54,842 nucleotides of DNA, from positions 1 through 54,842 of the IMG/VR virus record IMGVR_UViG_3300035691_000006; one strand, written 5' to 3'. Below, piece by piece: positions 48,153 to 54,842 of the stretch. The notes under the pieces are model-generated. The model was not told where the DNA came from. It worked only from the letters and a program-made list of their open reading frames with translations, and did no database searches. Each line of letters begins with the position of its first letter. Positions within the stretch are counted from its first letter, which is position 1. The position numbers and the translations under genes are program-made. This DNA comes from a virus.

Positions 48153-48354
48153 GGCTCGCGTCCTCCTCCGGGAGTCCTGCGTTGCGGCGAGCAGCCCGCG
48201 CGATCTTCAGCAGAGCGACGCGCTCGGGGTTCGCCTTCCATCCGTCGCACACGTCGTCGGGGCGAACCGCGATCCCGAGGTCCCAACAGCGCCGCTCGGG
48301 CTCGCGGAAGTGGGCGCACGTAGCGCAAGACTTCAGCGCCTTAGTCGCGGCCAT
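48145..48354 (-). CDS. Small zinc-binding protein
   Basis: 69 residues. CATCAHFREPERRC and a later CDGW about 14 residues on form a four-Cys site as in small phage zinc proteins. Basic helix after it (ERVALLKIARAARRN). Unknown role. Confidence 0.65.
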   Translation of the reverse strand: MAATKALKSCATCAHFREPERRCWDLGIAVRPDDVCDGWKANPERVALLKIARAARRNAGLPEEDASHE

Positions 48355-48673
48355 CGTGCTCCTCCTTCTCTGGGGTCGTGCCGCCCTTGGGAGAGGAGGC
48401 GCACAGGTCGCAGGGTCCGGTCCCCACGAAGCCCTCGCAGACGGCTGGAGGCTTCTCGCAGCGACGGATGCCGGCCTCGCTCTGCTTCGACGGCGAGGAG
48501 GGGGACGGGGCGGCGCTGAAGTCGTAGGTCACCGAAACGGTGACAGTGAACCTAGCGTCGCAGACATCGCACCACGTCTCGGCCGTGTCGCCGTCGCGCG
48601 CGAGGCCGTCGGGGTAGTCGGCCGTCTCGCGATCGACGTACCCGCAGGCAGGGCAGGTGATGAACGCGCTCAC
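48341..48673 (-). CDS. Zinc-ribbon protein
   Basis: 110 residues from a GTG overlapping the previous stop. CPACGYVDRETADY and CDVCDARFTVTV form a treble-clef-like ribbon; the tail has CEGFVGTGPCDLC. Unknown role, same class as several neighbours. Confidence 0.65.
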   Translation of the reverse strand: MSAFITCPACGYVDRETADYPDGLARDGDTAETWCDVCDARFTVTVSVTYDFSAAPSPSSPSKQSEAGIRRCEKPPAVCEGFVGTGPCDLCASSPKGGTTPEKEEHDGRD

Positions 48674-48987
48674 GGTGCGGTCTCCTCGTGTTCGGGGTCG
48701 GTCTCGGGGGACTCCTCGACGCCTTCCGCGCCCTGCTCGATCGCCTCCTCGCAGGCGGCATCGAACAGCCGGTGGATCGGGGTCGTTCCCTCCTCGTCCT
48801 CGTCGTTCAGGGCGCGCACGACCTCGGGGGCGAACTTCCGCGCGTTCGTGATCTTGAACCCGGGCTCGATCGCGCCGATGTCGATCCCGGCCTGGTACGC
48901 GCTCGGGAGCACGTCGATCGCGATGCGGATGACGATCTCGCCCTTCTCGATGAATGCCTCGGCGGTGCGCTTCTGCTTGCGAGCCAT
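48670..48987 (-). CDS. Protein of unknown function
   Basis: 105 residues, ATG behind AGGAGTGAAC. Beta-like and helical middle (AFIEKGEIVIRIAIDVLPSA), acidic C-terminus (EESPETDPEHEE). Small early protein with no family known to me. Confidence 0.65.
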   Translation of the reverse strand: MARKQKRTAEAFIEKGEIVIRIAIDVLPSAYQAGIDIGAIEPGFKITNARKFAPEVVRALNDEDEEGTTPIHRLFDAACEEAIEQGAEGVEESPETDPEHEETAP

Positions 48988-48992
48988 CGTGT

Positions 48993-49178
48993 TCACTCCT
49001 TCGTCGGGGCGGGGTCGGTCTCGGGGGAGGACGGGGAGCGGGAGGGCGTCCACTTCTGGAACGTCGTCTCGCGGAACTCTCCGGGCGCGCCGCCGGGGCA
49101 CGCATCGTCACCAACCCGATGCTCGCCGAAGCGATGGTGGCAGACGCCGCAGAGCCGGTTGTTGCAGGCCATGCACAC
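48993..49178 (-). CDS. Small Cys/His-rich protein
   Basis: 61 residues from GTG 49178 (spacing to GAGGAAG favours it over the ATG at 49172). CNNRLCGVCHHRFGEH and a later Cys are a probable zinc site. Disordered C-terminal tail ending PETDPAPTKE, like neighbours. Confidence 0.6.
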   Translation of the reverse strand: MCMACNNRLCGVCHHRFGEHRVGDDACPGGAPGEFRETTFQKWTPSRSPSSPETDPAPTKE

Positions 49179-49183
49179 GGGGT

Positions 49184-49498
49184 TCACTTCCTCTCGGGGT
49201 CGGAGGCGGGGCCACCAAGCGCACCCAGCGCGGCGCCGAGCGAGGCGGCGACATAGGCGGGTCCGGGGATGGCGGGGGTGGGCGGGACGTACCCAGCGAA
49301 CGCGCGCCCAGTGGTGGATTCCGCGCGCACCGAGACGGCTCCCCGGCAGCCTCCCGTCTCGCCATGGATCCAGAGGAGACCGTCCGCGTCGGGACCAGTC
49401 ACCCACGGCGCGGGGGCGTCGATCTCCACGTAGTTGTCGTCGGGAGCGGTCTCGCTCGACACGATCACGTCGTACGGCACCCACGATTTCTCGGTCAT
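49184..49498 (-). CDS. Protein of unknown function
   Basis: 104 residues. Beta-rich start (WVPYDVIVSSETAPDDNYVE), a central GLLWIHGETGG, and an Ala-rich end. The C-terminus ends in PERK before the next start. No family assigned. Confidence 0.6.
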   Translation of the reverse strand: MTEKSWVPYDVIVSSETAPDDNYVEIDAPAPWVTGPDADGLLWIHGETGGCRGAVSVRAESTTGRAFAGYVPPTPAIPGPAYVAASLGAALGALGGPASDPERK

Positions 49499-49502
49499 CG
49501 GT

Positions 49503-50327
49503 TCACTCCTTCTCGGGTTCGGGGTCGGAGGCGGGGGAGGGGGAACCTTCGCGCCGAGCGATGGCGCGCAGGCAGTTGCGGCAGGCGAACGCGGACGAGC
49601 GGTCGAACGCGACGCCATGGATCTTGGTCACGTCCGCGGCGCACTCCGCGGTCATCGAGCACTCGGCGCGGACCGCGTGGACGATCTCGCCGCCCTTCGA
49701 TGCGTAGGCGGCCGTGTAGTCGTAGGCCGGGGTCCGCGCGTCTCCCGGGGGAGCGGGCGCGGACCACGACGTGCCGCTCTTGGACGTGTGCATGTCGGGC
49801 GGGTGGCCCTTCTCGCGGACGCACTCCTTCGACCCGAGCGTCTCGTAGCAGAGGTTCACCGCATCCCCGCACTCCGAGCACCGGGCCAGATCCCCGAAGC
49901 GGCGCATCGGGGCATCAGGGTGACGTGGGCAGGAGCACCGCGCCTCGAAGGTCCCGGGCTGGTACGTCCAGAACGCGGGGTCCCGGGTCGGGGTAGCGGG
50001 CGCCGCGGGCCGGGGCATCGGGGGATGCGACGGAGCGACGCCCGGACGCAGCGCCCGGTCCGCCGCGTCGCAGTCGGAGTGCCAGAGGCAGGACCGCGCA
50101 GGGGAAGCGGGGGCGAGGGCGGCGGGGTCCGGGAGCGTCAGCGAGTGGACCGAGGGCGACTCCGCAGCGACGCGACACACCGACTCGACCGCGGCGCGGA
50201 GGTAGAAGCGCGCCGCATCCGCCGGTCCAGGGCCATCGAGCATCCCCCGACCGACCGCCACGGCGTAGCGGTGCGCGAGGTCCATCACCCGTTCCGTCAG
50301 CGTCTTGGCGAGGCCTGCTTCACTCAT
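49503..50327 (-). CDS. Multi-Cys early protein
   Basis: 274 residues behind AAGGAGG. N-terminal helix (LTERVMDLAHRYAVAV), then several zinc-like Cys groups: CLWHSDCDAADR, CSCPRHPDAP, CSECGDAVNLC and CRNCLRAI. Overlaps the upstream gene by 8 bases. Probably a nucleic acid or protein binding adaptor; role unknown. Confidence 0.6.
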   Translation of the reverse strand: MSEAGLAKTLTERVMDLAHRYAVAVGRGMLDGPGPADAARFYLRAAVESVCRVAAESPSVHSLTLPDPAALAPASPARSCLWHSDCDAADRALRPGVAPSHPPMPRPAAPATPTRDPAFWTYQPGTFEARCSCPRHPDAPMRRFGDLARCSECGDAVNLCYETLGSKECVREKGHPPDMHTSKSGTSWSAPAPPGDARTPAYDYTAAYASKGGEIVHAVRAECSMTAECAADVTKIHGVAFDRSSAFACRNCLRAIARREGSPSPASDPEPEKE

Positions 50328-51015
50328 CGGCGTCCTCCTTGTTGGCGTGCTGCGTTGAGGTCGTGGAGGCGGGCGCAAGGGCGTCCTCCAACCCGTCGCA
50401 CGCCCTCGTGACCGCCGTCAGCCACGGGACGCCGTGGAACAGCGAACCGTTGAGCGGTTCCGAACCGTCGTGGTTTGCGAGGATGCGTAGCGCGTGAACC
50501 GCAACCACCGCCGGCTCCTCCAGCGCCCCCACCCTGGCGAGAGCCGCGGCGGCCCGGGACTCGGAGGCGGCGAGGGCGGCCTCGGCTTTCTCCGCGCGGT
50601 GGAGCACGGACGAGTCGAAGTGCAGCGGCTCGTTGCAGTGAACCTGCCGGGCCAGCCGCTCCGCCTCCTCGGCCCTCCGCGCGAGGGCGTCCACGTAGTC
50701 GAGGAGAGCGTCCCGGGCGGCTGCGCACTTCTCGTCGCTGCCGTCGTGCTCCGGCTGCCAGAAGGCATCGACGGCCGACTCGAATGCGACGATGAGGTCG
50801 AACGCTTCCCTCGTCGTCGGGGGCCGCGTCGTCGGGGGAGGGGGGGCGGCACGGACGAACGGAACGAGGGTCACGATCCGGCGCGCCATGTCGTCGATGG
50901 CCTGCATCGGGTCGCGGTCGAGTTCCGCGCCCGCGTCCAGCCACGCTCGGGCCTCGCGCTCCCATTCGTCGAGGCGCGACTCGGGGATCGTGGGGATCAT
51001 GGCCGGGGCGTCCAC
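50320..51015 (-). CDS. Helical early protein of unknown function
   Basis: 231 residues from GTG 51015, chosen for the GGAGGG upstream (ATG at 51000 is an alternative). Mostly helical with a central coiled-coil-like DALARRAEEAERLARQVHC and EKAEAALAASESRAAAAL. Not a recognised family. Confidence 0.6.
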   Translation of the reverse strand: MDAPAMIPTIPESRLDEWEREARAWLDAGAELDRDPMQAIDDMARRIVTLVPFVRAAPPPPTTRPPTTREAFDLIVAFESAVDAFWQPEHDGSDEKCAAARDALLDYVDALARRAEEAERLARQVHCNEPLHFDSSVLHRAEKAEAALAASESRAAAALARVGALEEPAVVAVHALRILANHDGSEPLNGSLFHGVPWLTAVTRACDGLEDALAPASTTSTQHANKEDADE

Positions 51016-51509
51016 TAGCCGACCCTCCGGTGCTTCGTGGGGGCCGCCTCGGAGAGGGCCATCCGGTGCTCGATCTCCCGGAGCGCATCCCCGAAGAAGT
51101 TGAGGATCGCCCACGCCTTCGCGTCCCGGAACGTCTGCGGCTCGTTCTTCGCCCACCCCCGGTGATGGCAGTCGGCGCAGATCGCGGCGGTGTTCTCGGA
51201 GGACTCCTTGTGCGTCCGGTCGCCGGCACCGAAAATGTGATGCCACTCGAGGACGAACCCCTCGCGGTGGCAGAACTCGCAGCGGCCATCGGCCCGCTTC
51301 ATCACCTCGGCGCGGATCTCGGCGGCGCGCTTGTTCCTCTCCTCCTTGCGCTGCTCCTTGGTCAGTCCGGGCGCCTCGGGCTTGGGGATCGCCTTGGCCT
51401 TGGACTTGCGGATCTCGGCCTCCAGGGAGGCAATGGCGGCGGCAAGCTCGACGAACCCCTCGCGCTGTTTGCGCTTCAAGGCGCGGAGGGCGGTGGTGGA
51501 GAGGGTCAC
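51015..51509 (-). CDS. HNH nuclease in the recombination operon
   Basis: 164 residues, ATGA overlap with the Bet gene. Helical basic N-terminal half (LEAEIRKSKAKAIPKP), then the HNH core: CEFCHREGFVLEWHHIFG, AICADCHHRGW, with four zinc Cys and the paired His. It may supply the nuclease function that the Gam-Bet pair lacks, or be an independent nuclease. Not antisense or promoter-bearing, so less likely a homing gene. Confidence 0.82.
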   Translation of the reverse strand: MTLSTTALRALKRKQREGFVELAAAIASLEAEIRKSKAKAIPKPEAPGLTKEQRKEERNKRAAEIRAEVMKRADGRCEFCHREGFVLEWHHIFGAGDRTHKESSENTAAICADCHHRGWAKNEPQTFRDAKAWAILNFFGDALREIEHRMALSEAAPTKHRRVG

Positions 51510-52465
51510 GGGACGTCCTTGGGCCAGAGGTGGTCAGCGACGGCGGCGGCGTGCTCCGGGGTCCAGTCCTTCGACTCGATGGGGGCGCCAGCCGCCTGGG
51601 CCGCCTTGTCCCAGTGGGCCTTCGCCAACTTCTTGTTCCCGCCCTCCTGCTTCACGAGCCGCTCCCACATCGCCATCACGTAGGGCGGGGGGGCGGAGGA
51701 CTTCGGGGGAGCCGGCGGGAGCACCTCGACCGTGCGCGCCGCGGCCGGGGGCGGCACCTCGACCTTGCCGGTGGCGGGGAGCGCTGCGGCCGGGGCCGGG
51801 TCGTGCTTCACCTCGACGACCTCGCACTCGATCGCCTTCATCGCCTCGGGTGAGGCGTCCTTGCCCATCTCCGCGGGGTCGTAGATGCCTCCGAAGTTCT
51901 CGGGGTAGGCGCGCCGCAGGGCCGTGGACCGCGCGACCTTCTCGATCATCACGGTCGGCTTGTTCTTCCAGAGGAACGACCGAAGGTCGACGTACTCCGA
52001 GAAGCGGATGAGGGCGACGAAGGGGGTCTTGCCGGCGCGGCGCACGATGGCCCACGCGCCCACGATGTCGCCCTGCGCTCCGAAGGGGTTGCCTAGGTGG
52101 CGGACCACCTCGCCCTTCGCCTTATCGAACACGAAGTCGTCCTTGGCGTAGACCACCGCGGACTGGATGCCCTCGCAGTCCGGCATCCGGAGGGCGCGCG
52201 CCTGGAGCCCGTCCACGCCGGCCTGGATGGTGACGCGGTCCTCCCATGACTCCTGCCCGTTCTTCTCGACCTTCTGCCGGCGCTTCACGAACCAGATTTG
52301 CTTCTGGAGCGGGTCGAGCCCCGCCTTCGCGGCGACGTGCAGGAACATCGCCAGCTCGTCGTTCGTGGCGTCGGGGGCGACGGTGCGCTTGATCAGGGTG
52401 CGCTGGTCCTCGGACCACTGTGGAGGAACCGGGGAACACGTGGCGATGGCGGTGACGTTGGACAC
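51506..52465 (-). CDS. bet: Bet/RecT-type single-strand annealing protein
   Basis: 319 residues from GTG behind GGGAG. Bet-type core: ELAMFLHVAAKAGLDPLQKQ, IWFVKRRQKV, VTIQAGVDGLQARA, and KPTVMIEKVARSTALRRAYP, then a Pro/Ala-rich linker and a helical C-terminus. It anneals single strands in phage recombination and works with a 5'-3' exonuclease and Gam. No exonuclease gene sits next to it. Confidence 0.9.
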   Translation of the reverse strand: MSNVTAIATCSPVPPQWSEDQRTLIKRTVAPDATNDELAMFLHVAAKAGLDPLQKQIWFVKRRQKVEKNGQESWEDRVTIQAGVDGLQARALRMPDCEGIQSAVVYAKDDFVFDKAKGEVVRHLGNPFGAQGDIVGAWAIVRRAGKTPFVALIRFSEYVDLRSFLWKNKPTVMIEKVARSTALRRAYPENFGGIYDPAEMGKDASPEAMKAIECEVVEVKHDPAPAAALPATGKVEVPPPAAARTVEVLPPAPPKSSAPPPYVMAMWERLVKQEGGNKKLAKAHWDKAAQAAGAPIESKDWTPEHAAAVADHLWPKDVP

Positions 52466-52466
52466 G

Positions 52467-53087
52467 TTAGGCTCCCTTCTTCATCAGCGCGGCCTCGGGG
52501 GCCAGCGCCGTGATTGAGACGGTTTCGCGGCTCGGCTCCACCTCGCACCCCGGGAAGATCTCCCCGGTCTCCTTGAACTGCGCCTGGAGGGCGCGCATCT
52601 CCGGCTTCAGCTCCACCCGGTACAGGCCGCGCTCCACCGGCTGAACAGCGAGCCACGCGGACAGCGCCTCGGGGTCCGAGACCTTGAGCCGCTCGGGCGA
52701 GGACCGGAACGCGATGCGGCCGTGGATCAGGTCCCGCGACTTCTTGCTGCCTTTGAGGAGCGCGTCTCGCTGCTCCTCCGCGAACCGGGTGAGTTGGAAC
52801 CGGAAGTAGGCGGCGCCGCGCATCGCCTTCTCGGTCAGGTCGCGCTTGCGAGCCTCGATCTGGGCGATGGCTTCCTCGGCCTGCCGGCGGATCTCCTCGG
52901 CCTCTGCCTCGCACTCCGCCACGCGGCGCAGCGCCCAGTCCGCGGCGGCGAGATCGGTGACGCGCCACGCGAGCCCGTACACCTCCTCGTTGCTGTCGTC
53001 CTGGTACGCCTCGATCTCCGGGGTGGCGCCCAGGGGCTTCGCCGGCTCCATCGTCTCGGCTGTGGCGATCAACTTCGTGACGTCCAT
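52467..53087 (-). CDS. gam: Gam-like host-nuclease inhibitor
   Basis: 206 residues, ATG behind CAGGAC. Mu Gam-type layout: LAAADWALRRVAECEAEAEE, a long coiled coil (EEIRRQAEEAIAQIEARK), and SGRIAFR-like RIAFRSSPERLKV. Gam binds DNA ends and blocks RecBCD-type nucleases, protecting the incoming genome. Directly upstream of bet, a common pairing. Confidence 0.85.
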   Translation of the reverse strand: MDVTKLIATAETMEPAKPLGATPEIEAYQDDSNEEVYGLAWRVTDLAAADWALRRVAECEAEAEEIRRQAEEAIAQIEARKRDLTEKAMRGAAYFRFQLTRFAEEQRDALLKGSKKSRDLIHGRIAFRSSPERLKVSDPEALSAWLAVQPVERGLYRVELKPEMRALQAQFKETGEIFPGCEVEPSRETVSITALAPEAALMKKGA

Positions 53088-53178
53088 GGCGTCCTGCTTT
53101 CTCGGGGAGGCGGCGGCCCCGGGCGAATTCCCAGGAGACCGCCGCCCCCTCTCACGCGCCCGAGGCGCGCCGAGGTCG
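53088..53178 (-). promoter_or_regulatory. Leader before gam with hairpin
   Basis: 91 uncoded bases. GGCGGCGG (53109-53116) pairs with CCGCCGCC (53139-53146) over 22 bases including an EcoRI-type GAATTC. It could be an attenuator or internal terminator between the small upstream genes and gam. No strong promoter is seen. Confidence 0.35.
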
Positions 53179-53421
53179 TTAAGCCGCGTCGCTCACTTCC
53201 ACCGGCGGGTTCTCTCCGCGAGCCTTGGCGGCGTAGTAGTCGGCCGCGCTGGCGCAGAACTCGGCGTGCCGGCGGCAGTGCTCGACCGACCGCGCTCTCG
53301 CCTCCGGCTTGGCGTTGGGGTCGAGGCTCTCCGCCCTCTCACGGGCCCGGTAGGCGTCGGCCTCGAGGGTGAAGGAGTAGGCCAAGGCGCTGTAATGGGC
53401 GACGAGGAGGGGGGTAATCAT
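53179..53421 (-). CDS. Small helical protein
   Basis: 80 residues, ATGA overlap. Aromatic-rich helical pattern (VAHYSALAYSFTLEADAYRA), then CRRHAEFCASAADYYAAKA. Unknown role in the early recombination operon. Confidence 0.6.
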   Translation of the reverse strand: MITPLLVAHYSALAYSFTLEADAYRARERAESLDPNAKPEARARSVEHCRRHAEFCASAADYYAAKARGENPPVEVSDAA

Positions 53422-53747
53422 GGAGTCGCTTCCTTGGCGTCCACGGCGCGGATCCGCTCCATCGCGCGCTGGATCCCGGGGCGCTCGTAGGGCATGAAGT
53501 CGGTGAGCGCCTTAGCCCCGGAGATGACGTCGCGCGCGTCGCGCTCGCTGACGAGCGCCCAGAACCGCTCGTGCCCGCCCGGCACGCCGGACTGCGAATC
53601 GGCGTACGCCTCGTGGTACTGGCGGTCCCACTCACGGCCATCGAGGGCGGCGAGCTCCGCCTCCGCGCGATGGCGCTCGAGCATCGCCGCCTTCTCGCGG
53701 GCGGTGGCGTCGTCGATGCGGGCCTGGATCTCTTCGCGGGTCGCCAT
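53418..53747 (-). CDS. Helical early protein
   Basis: 109 residues. ATG 53747 chosen because AGGAGG is 7 bases upstream; a GTG at 53753 would leave only 1. N-terminal coiled-coil-like ATREEIQARIDDATAREKAAM. No family known to me. Confidence 0.6.
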   Translation of the reverse strand: MATREEIQARIDDATAREKAAMLERHRAEAELAALDGREWDRQYHEAYADSQSGVPGGHERFWALVSERDARDVISGAKALTDFMPYERPGIQRAMERIRAVDAKEATP

Positions 53748-53749
53748 GG

Positions 53750-54085
53750 TCACGCCTCCTCAGGAATCGCCCTTTCGTGACTCGGCCTCGGGGCGAGCAA
53801 CTCCGCCACCCCGCCGGTCTGCTTCCGCCGCTCCTCGCGCACCCGGGACTCGACGCGGGCCAGCAGAGGACGGATCGCCCGGAGCGACTCCTCGGCGGAG
53901 CGGAGCGAGGAGGGGAGCGGGGACCACCCCGGGTAGAGCAGGGCCGACAGGGTGTGCGCCGCGGCGGTCAGGGCGCATGGGGCACAGGCCGGGACGCCAT
54001 CGAGGATCACGACCTCGCCGGACTCGATGAGATCGCGGCAGTCGTCGCATTCGACGAGAGGCGCGGAGGAGAGCGCGGAGGCCAT
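53750..54085 (-). CDS. Small zinc-finger protein
   Basis: 111 residues. CDDCRDLIESG and CAPCALTAAA form a four-Cys site near the N-terminus, like a compact DksA-type finger, but without its acidic coiled coil. C-terminal half is basic and helical. Role unknown. Confidence 0.62.
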   Translation of the reverse strand: MASALSSAPLVECDDCRDLIESGEVVILDGVPACAPCALTAAAHTLSALLYPGWSPLPSSLRSAEESLRAIRPLLARVESRVREERRKQTGGVAELLAPRPSHERAIPEEA

Positions 54086-54088
54086 GAC

Positions 54089-54277
54089 CTACCACCCTCC
54101 CGCGCGGAGCATCCTGAGCACCGCGCGCTCTACCTGCGGAGCGGCGTGGATCTGCTCCCACGTCGCGATCTGCTGATCCCGGAACTCCTCGTCGGAGAGG
54201 AGCCCTTCTCCGAGGGCGTCTGTACGGTCCCGGAGTTCCGTCAGGTAGGACTGGGCGAGATCGTGGGTGGAGGGCAT
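54089..54277 (-). CDS. Small acidic-helical protein
   Basis: 62 residues from ATG. Helical (LAQSYLTELRDRTDALGEGL, then DQQIATWEQIHAA). No ribosome site of note and no family. Confidence 0.55.
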   Translation of the reverse strand: MPSTHDLAQSYLTELRDRTDALGEGLLSDEEFRDQQIATWEQIHAAPQVERAVLRMLRAGGW

Positions 54278-54281
54278 GGGG

Positions 54282-54473
54282 TTACGCCGCCTTCTCGTGA
54301 ACGTGGCGGCCGCGGCAGGACTCCTCGCAGCCGAACCCGGCGGCGGTCCCGCAGCCCTTGCACTCCTCGCCGTGGCAGGAGCAGTTGCAGGCGAACTCGG
54401 CGCGGCCCTCGGGATTGCTGCACGCGCACTCGCAAGCATCGATCTGCCGGTCCCGCTCGTTCTTCGTCGCCAT
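54282..54473 (-). CDS. Very Cys-rich small protein
   Basis: 63 residues with ten Cys: CECACSN, CNCSCHGEECKGC, and CEESCRGRH. The His and CxC pairs suit binding of two or more metal ions. Metallothionein-like in density but not in pattern; unknown role. Ends just before the next start. Confidence 0.6.
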   Translation of the reverse strand: MATKNERDRQIDACECACSNPEGRAEFACNCSCHGEECKGCGTAAGFGCEESCRGRHVHEKAA

Positions 54474-54500
54474 CGTCCGTTCCTCCCGTCGCTTCGCGCC

Positions 54501-54692
54501 CTACGCGGCCTTCGTCGTCTCGGCCGCCGCCTTCGCCCGCGCCTCGCGCCGCGCCGCCACGTGAACCTCCGCCAGCGACGGCGACCGCGCCGGGCCCTTC
54601 ACCTTGCCCGTCGTCCCCTTCGCCGGCCCGCGCCGCGTCGGGATCCCCTGCGCCTTCGCCATCGACCGCTTCATCGTCCTGAGACCGCTCAT
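54501..54692 (-). CDS. Small basic protein, first gene of leftward operon
   Basis: 63 residues from ATG 54692 behind GGGAGGAAC. Strongly basic, with GLRTMKRSMAKAQGIPTRR and a helical end (VAARREARAKAAAET). First in the leftward operon driven by the candidate promoter at 60-88. Possibly nucleic-acid binding. Confidence 0.6.
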   Translation of the reverse strand: MSGLRTMKRSMAKAQGIPTRRGPAKGTTGKVKGPARSPSLAEVHVAARREARAKAAAETTKAA

Positions 54693-54715
54693 GTGGTGTT
54701 CCTCCCGTCGCTGCG

Positions 54716-54842
54716 TCCCGTCCGCCTGCTCCGTCGCTCCCCGCTGCTTGCTACATTCAACAAGCGTAGGGCTACAGTTACTCCCGCCCGCGGCTTGTGT
54801 CAAGTTGCAAGTTGCTAGGCGAAGCAAAGGGCGCGATCCCGT
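54716..54842. repeat. Terminal direct repeat, right copy
   Basis: Second copy of bases 1-127. It lies upstream of the minus-strand gene 54501-54692, so the regulatory DNA of that operon appears twice in the window but probably once in the real genome. Confidence 0.95.

Overview
The window is a complete, GC-rich, tailed double-stranded DNA phage genome of temperate type. Bases 1-127 are repeated exactly at 54716-54842, so the unique sequence is 54,715 bp and the molecule closes into a circle. The repeat is most simply an assembly overlap, not a biological terminal repeat. Coding density is very high and most neighbouring genes overlap by ATGA or GTGA. The head genes (P22-like portal, scaffold-like protein, HK97-fold-type capsid, adaptor, beta-propeller-like stabilisation protein, ejection-type proteins) and the lack of tail tube, tape measure or sheath genes point to a short-tailed (podovirus-like) virion. 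The host is not identified. The attachment site carries the 3' part of a tRNA-Ala(GGC) gene, which fits a GC-rich Gram-negative bacterium, and lipobox and spanin-like proteins support that.

Layout. (1) 170-1160: regulatory switch. A Cro/CI-size HTH gene on the minus strand faces a second short HTH gene on the plus strand. (2) 1255-12368, plus strand: a long overlapping operon of small early genes (zinc-ribbon proteins, a ribbon-helix-helix protein, three lipobox proteins), then a Mom-like GNAT, a DNA methyltransferase, a replication protein containing a 12-bp iteron-like array, a DnaC-like helicase loader, an Hjc-type nuclease and a deoxyribosyltransferase-like protein. (3) 12417-16438: terminase small and large subunits separated by nine small genes. 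(4) 16448-28894: portal, an accessory cassette (glycosyltransferase-like, HNH, sugar epimerase, methyltransferase, DnaQ-type exonuclease), scaffold, capsid, two paralogous decoration-like proteins and adaptor. (5) 29520-38222: stabilisation protein, structural and ejection-type proteins, tail fibre with a signal peptide. (6) 38229-43936: lysis and membrane region with a transglycosylase-type endolysin, small membrane proteins, a tyrosine/dual-specificity phosphatase and a metallophosphoesterase. (7) 43968-45524: pectate-lyase-fold tailspike.

The other arm runs on the minus strand from 54692 down to 45831: small Cys-rich proteins, Gam-like nuclease inhibitor, Bet/RecT-type annealing protein, HNH nuclease, further zinc-ribbon proteins, excisionase and tyrosine integrase. 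Attachment site and bidirectional terminator lie between tailspike and integrase, so the late rightward and early leftward transcripts meet there. Two homologous HNH genes (28906-29478 and 39557-40219) sit antisense inside the late region with their own AT-rich -10-like boxes and look like selfish homing genes.

The most unusual features are the 12-bp-periodic array inside the replication gene, the HTH plus Hjc-type nuclease fusion, the Mom-like modification gene with a methyltransferase, the modification cassette inside the head module, DnaJ-type zinc-finger pairs inserted in the portal, signal peptides on both receptor-binding proteins, recurring AMRR motifs in virion-region proteins, and a run of micro-ORFs that preserve stop-start coupling.
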